From Ascidiimonas meishanensis (GTDB taxonomy: Bacteria > Bacteroidota > Bacteroidia > Flavobacteriales > Flavobacteriaceae), in assembly GCF_037782385.1 (NCBI RefSeq), contig NZ_JBBEXD010000009.1, positions 62,001-126,000 of the forward strand: a DNA stretch of 64,000 nt. The letters run 5' to 3'. How positions within the stretch are numbered: the first letter of the stretch is position 1; each line of letters starts with the position of its first letter. This document shows positions 26,679-34,477 of the stretch, one piece after another. The notes below the pieces were generated by a model, which saw nothing but the letters and a program-made list of their open reading frames with translations, was not told the origin of the DNA and made no database searches. The position numbers and the translations under genes were made by a program.

Positions 26679-27650
26679 TTAAGAATCTAGGTGATTGCGT
26701 ACTAAAATTTCGTCATCGTATCTGAGCATTAATAGTTTGTCTTCCCAGAAATCAAGTTGTTTGTCAATTTCTTTTTCGCAAAGATATTCTTCAATAATCC
26801 ATTTGGCATAATTTGCGCCGGCAAGATGGGAAAGAGGATATCCTCCTCCAAATCTTGGGTTTATTTCAATACCAATGACACTTCCATTTTCTTTGTTTAC
26901 AAAGAATTGAGCGGCTACACAACCCCGCATACCCTTAATTGTGCCCAGATGTTTGTCTAAAAAATTGATAAGTTTACTTTTAACCGTTATACCCTTGCTC
27001 ACCTCGCCTCCTCTTATCTCAATTCTTTTTCTAGGTACAATACATTTTAATTCACCAGATTTATCATAATACATATCACATGTAAACTCATCATACGTAT
27101 CTGAACTTAAATACTCCAGAAACATAAGCGTTTCATCTTTGAATAGATAGGGCATTAAGTAATCTTCACTAGTAATTTTGTAAGTGTTAATACTCCTACT
27201 ACCATTATACGGTTTTACAAAAATAGGGAGTTGATAATTATCTTTTTCATATATTTTAGGAGCTTCAATTCCCATCTCATTGAAGAAGGTATGCGTAGTT
27301 CGTTTATCCTGAAAACATGCTATGCGATCTACTTCAGAAATAACTACCTCAATACCTAAATCTTTGAATTTTTTATAGTTCTCTGCCAAAACAGGCAATT
27401 CGGTATCTATGGTGGGTATAATCAATGAAATATTCTCATCTTTACAAAGCTTAAGAAGTTGTGAGATGTAATTTTTATCGGTAACTTTTTTGACCTGAAA
27501 ATGTTTATCCGCTGCGTGCGCTGCCGGTGCAGTTTGCGGATCTAATTCAGTAATAAAGACTTTCCCATGTGGAAATTTTTTTGTGAGTTCTTCCTTAAAG
27601 AAATTAAGAAGAGAAACTCTTCTGCCGGCGGAGGTAATTAAAATATTCAT
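26679..27650 (-). CDS. ATP-grasp family carboxylate ligase
   Basis: A 323-residue cytoplasmic enzyme of the CarB-like ATP-grasp type. It starts 'NILITSAGRRVSLLNFF', has a lid/nucleotide region in the middle ('LPIFVKPYNGSRS') and the metal-binding signature 'IEINPRFGGGYPLSHLAG' near the C terminus. ATP-grasp enzymes join a carboxylate to an amine or thiol through an acyl-phosphate. Its fold is paralogous to the N-terminal half of 28772-30877. It overlaps the GT2 gene upstream by an ATGA junction, suggesting translational coupling. Probably makes an amide decoration of the polysaccharide; substrate unknown. Confidence 0.85.
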   Translation of the reverse strand: MNILITSAGRRVSLLNFFKEELTKKFPHGKVFITELDPQTAPAAHAADKHFQVKKVTDKNYISQLLKLCKDENISLIIPTIDTELPVLAENYKKFKDLGIEVVISEVDRIACFQDKRTTHTFFNEMGIEAPKIYEKDNYQLPIFVKPYNGSRSINTYKITSEDYLMPYLFKDETLMFLEYLSSDTYDEFTCDMYYDKSGELKCIVPRKRIEIRGGEVSKGITVKSKLINFLDKHLGTIKGMRGCVAAQFFVNKENGSVIGIEINPRFGGGYPLSHLAGANYAKWIIEEYLCEKEIDKQLDFWEDKLLMLRYDDEILVRNHLDS

Positions 27651-28669
27651 TTTGTTATTTGGTAATACTTTCTGTATGCATGAGTAAAGATGTTCCGGAG
27701 ACTTTTGTGGTTAAAAACGAATCTGATAACACTATATTTAAATGAATCATAAGGACCTCCTTTGAGTTCTTTTAGAGGAAATGCCTCAAGTGCTTTCATT
27801 TTATTTAATTTGGAATTTAGCATTTGGGTGTCGTTGCTGCTTCTTGCGAATCGGATGATAAACAAAACACAATACCATTGTTGTTTTGTTTTTAGCATGG
27901 CATCACATTGAGCGGCATACGGCAGTTCCAAAGGAATATTTTTACGCAACTCACTTAATTTTTCAATACCAAATTCTATGCTGTTCACGTATTTCTTAAT
28001 GTGTGCGTCTGTTTTTCTCTTGGTTACAGAAGTTCTATTCTGTCTATATCTATATACGTCTAATTTTGTGTGTATGGTTCTTTTTGCAGAAAGATAAATC
28101 ATAGGAGTGTAGAAACTGTCTTGAATAAAGTGATCTGATATGAATGCGATTTCATTTTCTACAATAATACTTCTTTTAAAAATAAACCGCCAAACTTCTG
28201 GACTATAATAGATTTCTGCGAGAAATTGTAAACCAGTAATGATGTCATATGTATCTTCTATCTCAAAAAATCGAGGTTTTTCATTTGGGTCAAAAGAATC
28301 AAAAGTATCTTTTGCAGAAAACCTAAGTACGTCTAAATTGTTATCTAACGCTAATGATAGAATGTGTTTTAAGGTATGAGGGACCAGAAAATCATCAGAA
28401 TCTACAAAGAAAATATAGGCTCCTTTTGCTATGCTCAATCCAGTCTCTCTAGCAATACCATTGCCTTTATTGGTTTGATTAACTAATGAGAAATTGGCAT
28501 ATTTTTTTTGGTATAATTCTGCTATAGTTTCGCTGCCATCTGTAGAGCCATCGTTCACAATAATTACCTCGTATTCTTTTTCTACCAAATGTTGCGCCAG
28601 TATACTGTCTAAACAATCTGCCAGATATGATTTGTTATTGTAGAGGGGAATGATGATGCTTAGGAGCAT
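27647..28669 (-). CDS. Glycosyltransferase family 2 protein
   Basis: A 340-residue GT-A-fold transferase. The first ~110 residues carry 'SIIIPLYNN', 'VNDGSTDGS' and the metal-binding 'FVDSDD'. The C-terminal ~130 residues are helical. It adds one sugar to the lipid-linked repeat at the cytoplasmic face; donor and acceptor cannot be read. Its stop overlaps the start of the downstream ATP-grasp gene by 4 bp, and a 102-bp gap separates it from the upstream ATP-grasp/FemAB gene. Confidence 0.93.
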   Translation of the reverse strand: MLLSIIIPLYNNKSYLADCLDSILAQHLVEKEYEVIIVNDGSTDGSETIAELYQKKYANFSLVNQTNKGNGIARETGLSIAKGAYIFFVDSDDFLVPHTLKHILSLALDNNLDVLRFSAKDTFDSFDPNEKPRFFEIEDTYDIITGLQFLAEIYYSPEVWRFIFKRSIIVENEIAFISDHFIQDSFYTPMIYLSAKRTIHTKLDVYRYRQNRTSVTKRKTDAHIKKYVNSIEFGIEKLSELRKNIPLELPYAAQCDAMLKTKQQWYCVLFIIRFARSSNDTQMLNSKLNKMKALEAFPLKELKGGPYDSFKYSVIRFVFNHKSLRNIFTHAYRKYYQITK

Positions 28670-28771
28670 TTAGAAATCTTTTTATTGAGGTAAAACAAAC
28701 TACAAATACTAATTTTTTTCAATAATACGTATTAATTTACGAATCAAAGTGAACGGTATAATAAAAGGATA

Positions 28772-30877
28772 TTAACTTCGATATAATGGAAAATAATACA
28801 GTTCAATGGTATCTGTTATAACCTCTATATCAGTTACATTTTTCTTCATAACAAGTTCGTTATAAATTTCAGAATTAATTATTTTTCTTCCTGTATAATA
28901 AATTACATCTTCATCATGTGGGAAAAATGATTTTTTGTATTTATACAACCCATCTCCATCTTCACGGCCACCACCTAAGATGTAAAATGATTTTTCTTGC
29001 ATTCTAGCCCAATTCATAATTTCCAATTTTAAAAAGTCATTAGGACGACAATAGAAATACTCATTTAATGTACCTCCTAGAAACGAGTATAAGGTATTTT
29101 GGGAGATAAGAATCAACTCGGTAGAGATAGGTGTTTTATCTTTATAAATAACTGCTATTGCACAAGCATCAGCATTCTCTGTGATAATAGATTTAAAGTA
29201 TTCTAGTTCGTAGAAATAACGCTGGTCTGCTTTATTTCGAACCATAGTTTTAATATAGATATTATAAAAATCTTCTATAACAACTGCTGGAATTTTTTCA
29301 TGAAATACTTCAATACGAAGACCTTGTTGCAGTGCTTTACGATAATTATTCCGAGCTTTGGGTTTTAAATCATTCCATTGTTCTTCCTCATTTTTAATAA
29401 TTCCTTTTACATTTTTTAAGGTAGGAATTAAGGTGCCTGTATAATGTAAATGATTTTCATCTAAGCTAAAGCGAATAAACTCTGAAACTACATTGTTTTC
29501 AAGATACCATTGATCTACTTTTTGCCAAAATTCAGCTAGGTATATTTTTGGTAAATCTGGTGAAAATGAAGGACCACTGTATCCATAAGGAGAACTCACA
29601 TCATAATAAGGCATCACTTCATTGTCTATTTCAATTTTTCTTAAAAAGAAAGGCATGACAATTATAGGATGTCCGTTTTTCTTAAATATAAAATAAAAAG
29701 AGCGGTCACCCTGATTTTTTGTGTAAGCGTCTGAAACCCTTATTTTATAAAACGGATTATCACAATTAATGGTCGATAGTAATTCTTGGTAGTGCTCCAA
29801 TTCATATTCACTATTAATCTCCTCAACAGTTAATTCCCAGTTTATGTTCATAGGATTTAAAATTTCAATAAGGCGGTCACATTTAGAAAATAGGATACCT
29901 TCTTTATATAAATTTAAATGTTGAACGTCTTTAGAATCATTTAACCACTGTAAGTATATGGCAGGTATATTGGCACCAGCCTCATGAGAAAAAGGATAGC
30001 CTCCGCCAAATCTTGGATTTAATTCAAGAACAAATACTTCTTCATTACAAAGAAACACATCACAATCCATATTACCAATATGTTTTAAAGCTTCCCCTAA
30101 TTTTTTTCCAACGATTTCAAATCTTTGGTCTATAATAGTTTGAGCTTTATCGGTTTCACCACCTCGCATGCTTAGTTTTCTCTTTGCAAAAGTAGCGCAG
30201 AAATTCTGGTCAAAATCATTAAGTACATCAAGACCATATTCTTTACCTATAAGTTTTTCTTGTATGATAATGGCTTTTTTTAAATCAAATTTGCTGGCTT
30301 CACGTAGAATACTACGTTTGATTTTTAAACTTTGAAGTTTATAAATTAATTCAAGTTCTTCTTGGTTCTCTGCAATATCAACGTTTATAGAAGCACTTCC
30401 CCAACGTGGTTTCACAACTACAGGAAAAGAGATTGAACCTTCTTTAATAGCTTTTACGGCAAGATTAAATTCTAAAAAAGTCTTTGGAGTCTTAAATCCG
30501 TTAGTTACTAAAAATTGATAAGTTTCCCATTTGTCAAAAGTAATTTGGATGGCATGCTCGTCTGAAATCAATAAACGAGCTCCTGCTTTTTCCAAAATAG
30601 CTCTGTTTTTTGATAGTATGGGTAATTCTAGATCGTTTAAAGAAATAATGGCTGTAATCTGGTAATCTTTGATAAGTTTAATGAGTGATGAGATATAACT
30701 TGAATGATAAATAGAAGGCACAATAAAGGCTTTATCTGCATCTTTTAATGCTGGTGCGGTGGCATCTTTATCACATGCAAAAATTTGACCCTTTCCATTT
30801 AAAGCCTCTTTAAAATAATTAATGAGATAATTACGTCTACCGGCACAGGTAAATAATATGTGTTGTGTAGTATTCAA
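28772..30877 (-). CDS. ATP-grasp / FemAB-like GNAT fusion protein
   Basis: A 701-residue fusion. Residues 1-~330 are an ATP-grasp enzyme of the same subtype as 26679-27650 ('ILFTCAGRRNYLINYF', 'VLELNPRFGGGYPFSHEAG'). Residues ~350-701 match the FemAB/BioF2-like acyltransferase fold (PF13480 type): 'PKARNNYRKALQQGLRIEVF', 'LIYSFLGG'-like and 'ILGGGREDGDGLYKYKKSFF' segments. The first half could activate a carboxylate and the second transfer an amino-acyl or acyl group, giving an amino-acid-decorated sugar; this is inference. It starts at TTG (no ATG is near) and lies 10 bp after the sugar transferase gene. Confidence 0.85.
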   Translation of the reverse strand: MNTTQHILFTCAGRRNYLINYFKEALNGKGQIFACDKDATAPALKDADKAFIVPSIYHSSYISSLIKLIKDYQITAIISLNDLELPILSKNRAILEKAGARLLISDEHAIQITFDKWETYQFLVTNGFKTPKTFLEFNLAVKAIKEGSISFPVVVKPRWGSASINVDIAENQEELELIYKLQSLKIKRSILREASKFDLKKAIIIQEKLIGKEYGLDVLNDFDQNFCATFAKRKLSMRGGETDKAQTIIDQRFEIVGKKLGEALKHIGNMDCDVFLCNEEVFVLELNPRFGGGYPFSHEAGANIPAIYLQWLNDSKDVQHLNLYKEGILFSKCDRLIEILNPMNINWELTVEEINSEYELEHYQELLSTINCDNPFYKIRVSDAYTKNQGDRSFYFIFKKNGHPIIVMPFFLRKIEIDNEVMPYYDVSSPYGYSGPSFSPDLPKIYLAEFWQKVDQWYLENNVVSEFIRFSLDENHLHYTGTLIPTLKNVKGIIKNEEEQWNDLKPKARNNYRKALQQGLRIEVFHEKIPAVVIEDFYNIYIKTMVRNKADQRYFYELEYFKSIITENADACAIAVIYKDKTPISTELILISQNTLYSFLGGTLNEYFYCRPNDFLKLEIMNWARMQEKSFYILGGGREDGDGLYKYKKSFFPHDEDVIYYTGRKIINSEIYNELVMKKNVTDIEVITDTIELYYFPLYRS

Positions 30878-30887
30878 TTTTTAATAT

Positions 30888-31496
30888 TCAAGTTTTCTTT
30901 CTAATGGCATCTAAATCTTCTGAAGCCGGAGCTAATTCTATGTTTTGAGATTGAATCACTTTTAGTACGGTTTTCAGCAAAATCTTTACGTCTAGCCAAA
31001 GAGAAAGATTTTCTACGTAGCTAATATCTTTAGCTAGCTTTTCATCCCAGCTCAATAAATTTCTTCCCGATACCTGAGCCAGACCGGTGACTCCTGGTCT
31101 GATACTATGGCGTATTTGTTCTTTTTTAGTGTAGTAAGGCAAATACCGCACTCTTAAAGGTCTAGGCCCTACCAAGCTCATATCTCCTTTAACAATATTA
31201 AGAAGTTGTGGAATTTCATCTAAAGAGCTTTTACGTAAAAAAGTGCCAAACCGTGTCACTCTCATATGATCTGGTAGTAAATTGCCATCTGCATCCGTTT
31301 TATCAGTCATAGTTTTAAACTTATAAATAGTAAAAATCTTTTCATTTTTACCAGGTCTTGGTTGCAAAAACAACGGTTTTTTATCATTGGTAAACCAAAG
31401 AATTACATATATAATCATCGCAATAGGCGAAACGATAAGCAGTCCAATTAACGCAGCGAAAAAATCAAAAACGCGTTTGAGAAAATTGCGATACAT
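30888..31496 (-). CDS. Initiating sugar transferase (PglC/WcaJ catalytic-domain type)
   Basis: A 202-residue monotopic phosphoglycosyl transferase that places the first sugar-1-phosphate on undecaprenyl phosphate. It has only the membrane-dipping N-terminal helix ('KRVFDFFAALIGLLIVSPIA'), with the catalytic region 'KIFTIYKFKTM', 'SLDEIPQLLNIVKGDMSLVG', 'PRPL' and 'RPGVTGLAQVSGRN'. This is the short PglC-like form rather than the five-helix WbaP/WcaJ form. It begins the block transcribed towards 26679 and defines this as a Wzy-type polysaccharide or glycan locus. Confidence 0.93.
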   Translation of the reverse strand: MYRNFLKRVFDFFAALIGLLIVSPIAMIIYVILWFTNDKKPLFLQPRPGKNEKIFTIYKFKTMTDKTDADGNLLPDHMRVTRFGTFLRKSSLDEIPQLLNIVKGDMSLVGPRPLRVRYLPYYTKKEQIRHSIRPGVTGLAQVSGRNLLSWDEKLAKDISYVENLSLWLDVKILLKTVLKVIQSQNIELAPASEDLDAIRKKT

Positions 31497-31741
31497 ACAA
31501 CGAGGTTGGTTTAAGTAGTGTTTGTTTTAGTATGATTGGGGGGCGATAATCAATTAAAATTAGCTATTTAGTTTTAACATCCCCAAATTTATAATTATCT
31601 TTCTGTTCTACCTTGAGATCATCTATAATTACGCTCTCATTCACATTTTTATCGATAAGAGACCTATTTTTATAACTCAACATCAATTTTTAATTTGACT
31701 TTGATGATTATAGGGCAACCAAAAGGCAGTTTGTTATGTGT

Positions 31742-32806
31742 TTAAAAGATATAGCTATTGAGTTTTTCTGCGATATATTTCATTTCCATAGTACCGTATC
31801 TAAAATCAACATGAATGTTGAGATAATAGCCGTAAGAAGTAGGGTTATCTGGCCATAATAGTGATGGATAAATAGTATTTGCTATTAAGTAAGATCTAAG
31901 TGCCAACATTTTAGAATGATCTTTTATAAAAAGTGTCAATCCAAAAGTAGTTTCTTTGGGAGCCACAATTTCATAATTCTTAGAAGGATTAATTAATGTT
32001 TTTAGAAATGAAAGATTCTTTTTCTTGTATTCAAAATAGTCTATTTCAATATATTTTCTAATTACATTTTTATGATCTCCGCTTAATGTTACCAAATCAA
32101 GATTATTGTTCATTTCACGTTCTGCCTCATTTATAAGCGCAAGTGATTTTTGCTTATCTTCTAAGTCAGGATTATCTGCTTCCTGATAACTAGTTTTAAA
32201 TTGCTGAGCCAGTGTGATGGTATCCCAAATTTTCAAGAAAAGTGTATTGCCTTTTGAGGGAATATCTTTCATAGGTTCTCCAATAGGTTTCCATGCCATA
32301 GCGCCTAAAGGCGCAGGAATTGATTTTCGCAATGAAGAAACACAATAATCAGCCTTACTGTTTATGCAAGAAGGTGTGAGCCATCCATGTGAATGGTCTT
32401 CCAAAATAGTAACATCTTTATTTCCCTTTTTGATGTTACAAGCATGAACTCCCCAAAAATTATTAATCATTACCAGATCTCCGTCTTCTGCAAAGGCATC
32501 TGTATGTATAACTTCTTTCCTGTTTTTTGGATCAACTGCATATACCTTTATATTAGAATAGTTCCTTTTCATCCACCGGGTTACATGCTGGCAGTAGTAT
32601 TCTGGAATCCAAATAGTAGGTATAAGACGATCTTTTGCTACATTTTCAATCACAAATTTAATGGCATGTCTACCAGTGTAGAACAATTTATGATTTTTTG
32701 GATAAAATGTATTGGAATATTGTTTTTTATCTGTGATGCTAGTGTCCGCCAAAGCAAACATAGACCCAATTCCCTTTTGTTTGATATCTGCAATAAGATT
32801 TTCCAT
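31742..32806 (-). CDS. Divergent DegT/DnrJ-like PLP-dependent aminotransferase-fold protein
   Basis: A 354-residue protein from the ATG at 32806 (a TTG three codons upstream is also possible). It lacks strong family identity, but the layout fits DegT/DnrJ/EryC1/StrS aminotransferases. An acidic 'ILEDHSHGW' (D137) is at the PLP-stacking position. About 24 residues later 'SSLRKSIPAPLGA' (K161) matches the PLP-lysine segment seen as 'S-F/L-R/H-x-x-K...P-G'. It would make an amino sugar. It lies 245 bp ahead of the sugar transferase gene and is divergent from the formyltransferase, with which it shares a 67-bp control region. Confidence 0.6.
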   Translation of the reverse strand: MENLIADIKQKGIGSMFALADTSITDKKQYSNTFYPKNHKLFYTGRHAIKFVIENVAKDRLIPTIWIPEYYCQHVTRWMKRNYSNIKVYAVDPKNRKEVIHTDAFAEDGDLVMINNFWGVHACNIKKGNKDVTILEDHSHGWLTPSCINSKADYCVSSLRKSIPAPLGAMAWKPIGEPMKDIPSKGNTLFLKIWDTITLAQQFKTSYQEADNPDLEDKQKSLALINEAEREMNNNLDLVTLSGDHKNVIRKYIEIDYFEYKKKNLSFLKTLINPSKNYEIVAPKETTFGLTLFIKDHSKMLALRSYLIANTIYPSLLWPDNPTSYGYYLNIHVDFRYGTMEMKYIAEKLNSYIF

Positions 32807-32826
32807 TCTGAGCAACTGAAAAATAC

Positions 32827-32840
32827 AGGTGTAAACACCT
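32827..32840. promoter_or_regulatory. Palindrome overlapping the formyltransferase promoter, candidate operator
   Basis: AGGTGT-AA-ACACCT is a perfect 6-bp inverted repeat with a 2-bp spacer. It lies in the 67-bp divergent region, its last base being the first base of the -7 box TATATTTG. A regulator bound here would affect both divergent genes. Confidence 0.35.
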
Positions 32841-32847
32841 ATATTTG
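32840..32847 (+). promoter_or_regulatory. Candidate -7 promoter element for the formyltransferase gene
   Basis: TATATTTG matches TAnnTTTG exactly, 26 bp before the GTG start. No clear -33 TTG is seen, and the palindrome occupies the spacer. Confidence 0.45.
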
Positions 32848-32873
32848 AATATTATTTATCAAAAATTAATAGG

Positions 32874-33731
32874 GTGAATTTAGGAAAAAAAATAGTTTTC
32901 ATAGGAGCAAGGTTTAATGTTTTAGAACAACTGCTTAAAACCGAGGATCAAGCGTCTCTGCAAATCTTTGCACTAGAGAATAGTTTTCTATCAAATATTC
33001 TGGATAGAAAACAAATAGCATATAGTTCTTTTAGTATGAGTGATAAAAAAAAAATTTTGACTAACATTCTTGAAATGGATTTTGACGTCCTAGTTTCTAA
33101 TGGATGTCCGTTTATTTTACCTACCAATAAGTTTAAAACGCATCAAACACTTATCAATGTACACCCTACATATTTACCTTTATTACAAGGTAAAACACCA
33201 TTGAATGGGGTTTTCTATAATAATTACGATTTTTATGGAGCAACTATGCACTATATTGACGAGGGAATTGATACAGGTGCCATCATTCATCAAGAAAAAG
33301 TAACCCTAACACCAGATATTGACCTTGGTTTGTTATACTATCTTTCTATGAAATTAGAAGGAACTGTTTTTGCTGCGGGATGGGAAGTTTTAAAAGCAAA
33401 TGCATTTGCATACACAGGAAAAAAGCAAACAGGAACGTCCAGCTATTTTAACCGTACAGTTGAAATGCAGCATTTAAATTTTGAAAAAGATACTAATAAA
33501 GAGCTCCTTAGGCTTATTAAGAGTTTTGGAATTTCTTCTCAGGGATGCACAGCAGAATTAGAAAAGAAAGAATATGTGATTTTTGCTGCTGAAGCTATCA
33601 TTCATTCGGCCTTGTTAGAGCAATTTAAAAATGCTACGCCTGGCACCATAGTCTTAGTATATGATGGAAAACTCTTAGTAAAAACCATAGACGGAATTCT
33701 TAAAATTACCAATTATAAAAGTAAATCATAA
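32874..33731 (+). CDS. Formyltransferase-family protein (probable sugar N-formyltransferase)
   Basis: A 285-residue protein with the folate-dependent formyltransferase core. The catalytic triad is visible as N95 and H97 in 'INVHPTYLP' and D133 in 'DEGIDTGAI'. Methionyl-tRNA formyltransferase (about 315 residues) has the same N-H-D set, but its C-terminal domain differs and its gene would not sit in a polysaccharide locus. A formylated amino sugar is the likely product, made by an aminotransferase and this enzyme acting in turn. It starts at GTG after 'ATAGG' and is the only plus-strand gene in this part of the locus. Nothing co-oriented follows for 746 bp. Confidence 0.8.
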   Translation: MNLGKKIVFIGARFNVLEQLLKTEDQASLQIFALENSFLSNILDRKQIAYSSFSMSDKKKILTNILEMDFDVLVSNGCPFILPTNKFKTHQTLINVHPTYLPLLQGKTPLNGVFYNNYDFYGATMHYIDEGIDTGAIIHQEKVTLTPDIDLGLLYYLSMKLEGTVFAAGWEVLKANAFAYTGKKQTGTSSYFNRTVEMQHLNFEKDTNKELLRLIKSFGISSQGCTAELEKKEYVIFAAEAIIHSALLEQFKNATPGTIVLVYDGKLLVKTIDGILKITNYKSKS

Positions 33732-34477
33732 GTTCGTCTATGTTATTTTAAGATGCTAATTGGAGTTTACTAAAATGGTTACGATATGATCAATTTTATG
33801 AATAAATAAAGTGGAAGTTCACTTATAGTATTTTCGTAAATATGGAATTTTTATACAAAATGAAGGTATAAATTTTAGATATAGTAATATTTTAACATTT
33901 TTTTTAAAAAAAACAAAAAAAATAACATGACATATCATATTAAAGAAAATAATTATTAATTTGTAAGAAATTAAATGTGTTAAAATTTTATAAATCTTAA
34001 AGCATTTATAATTTTATAGATACGTTTTACATAATTATATTATCTGTATTTATGTGATTAGTTCTGAATACTTGTATTATTGACAAATTCAGGTTCTATA
34101 AATGCAAGAGTAGCAAAAGCTCAAATTTAACGATCTGGAAAGACTAAATTTTCAGGTTTTAAGAAATAAAATAAAGCCAAAGTTAAAGGTTCTGATCAAA
34201 TGGCAGCTATTGTAAGCCAAGATGCGCGAGCTTTATCAACTAATCAACTTTACATCTTAAGTTTTCATAGAAACATTTATTGAGTATGTCCAGAAAACAA
34301 ACTCAACGATTCGTTTAAAAATAACAAGTATCATATACATTTAGTCCTATTGTTTTCTTTCTAAAGAAATACAATTTATTTCTATATAAAAATCATTCCT
34401 TTTATAAAAAACAGCTGTTTCCTCTCAGGAAGTGCGGTTTATTGTTTTTGAAAATTACTAACTAAATAAATTATAAA
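33732..34477. other. 746-bp AT-rich stretch without an intact gene
   Basis: Very AT-rich, with runs of T and A around 33897-33930. No supported gene and no terminator hairpin. A stretch at 34080-34283 reads in one frame for 68 codons except for two in-frame stops; its protein-like composition suggests a decayed gene fragment. It marks the left edge of the possible inserted segment. Confidence 0.6.
34080..34283 (+). pseudogene. Possible decayed coding fragment, unrecognised
   Basis: In one frame this reads 'TNSGSINARVAKAQI' then stop, 'RSGKTKFSGFKK' then stop, then about 36 codons to a final stop, including 'MAAIVSQDARALSTNQL'. The longer stretches look protein-like compared with the AT-rich flanks. 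I recognise no family. Confidence 0.2.

Noticed and set aside
32393..32848. 151-codon plus-strand frame antisense to the DegT-like gene and its control region
   Set aside because: Protein composition (Phe, Ile, Cys and Tyr rich) is that of a reverse-strand shadow, and it runs across the palindrome/promoter.
33732..34477. Possible small RNA or mobile-element remnant in the 746-bp gap
   Set aside because: No stable terminator hairpin, no transposase-like sequence and no terminal repeats could be found by eye.
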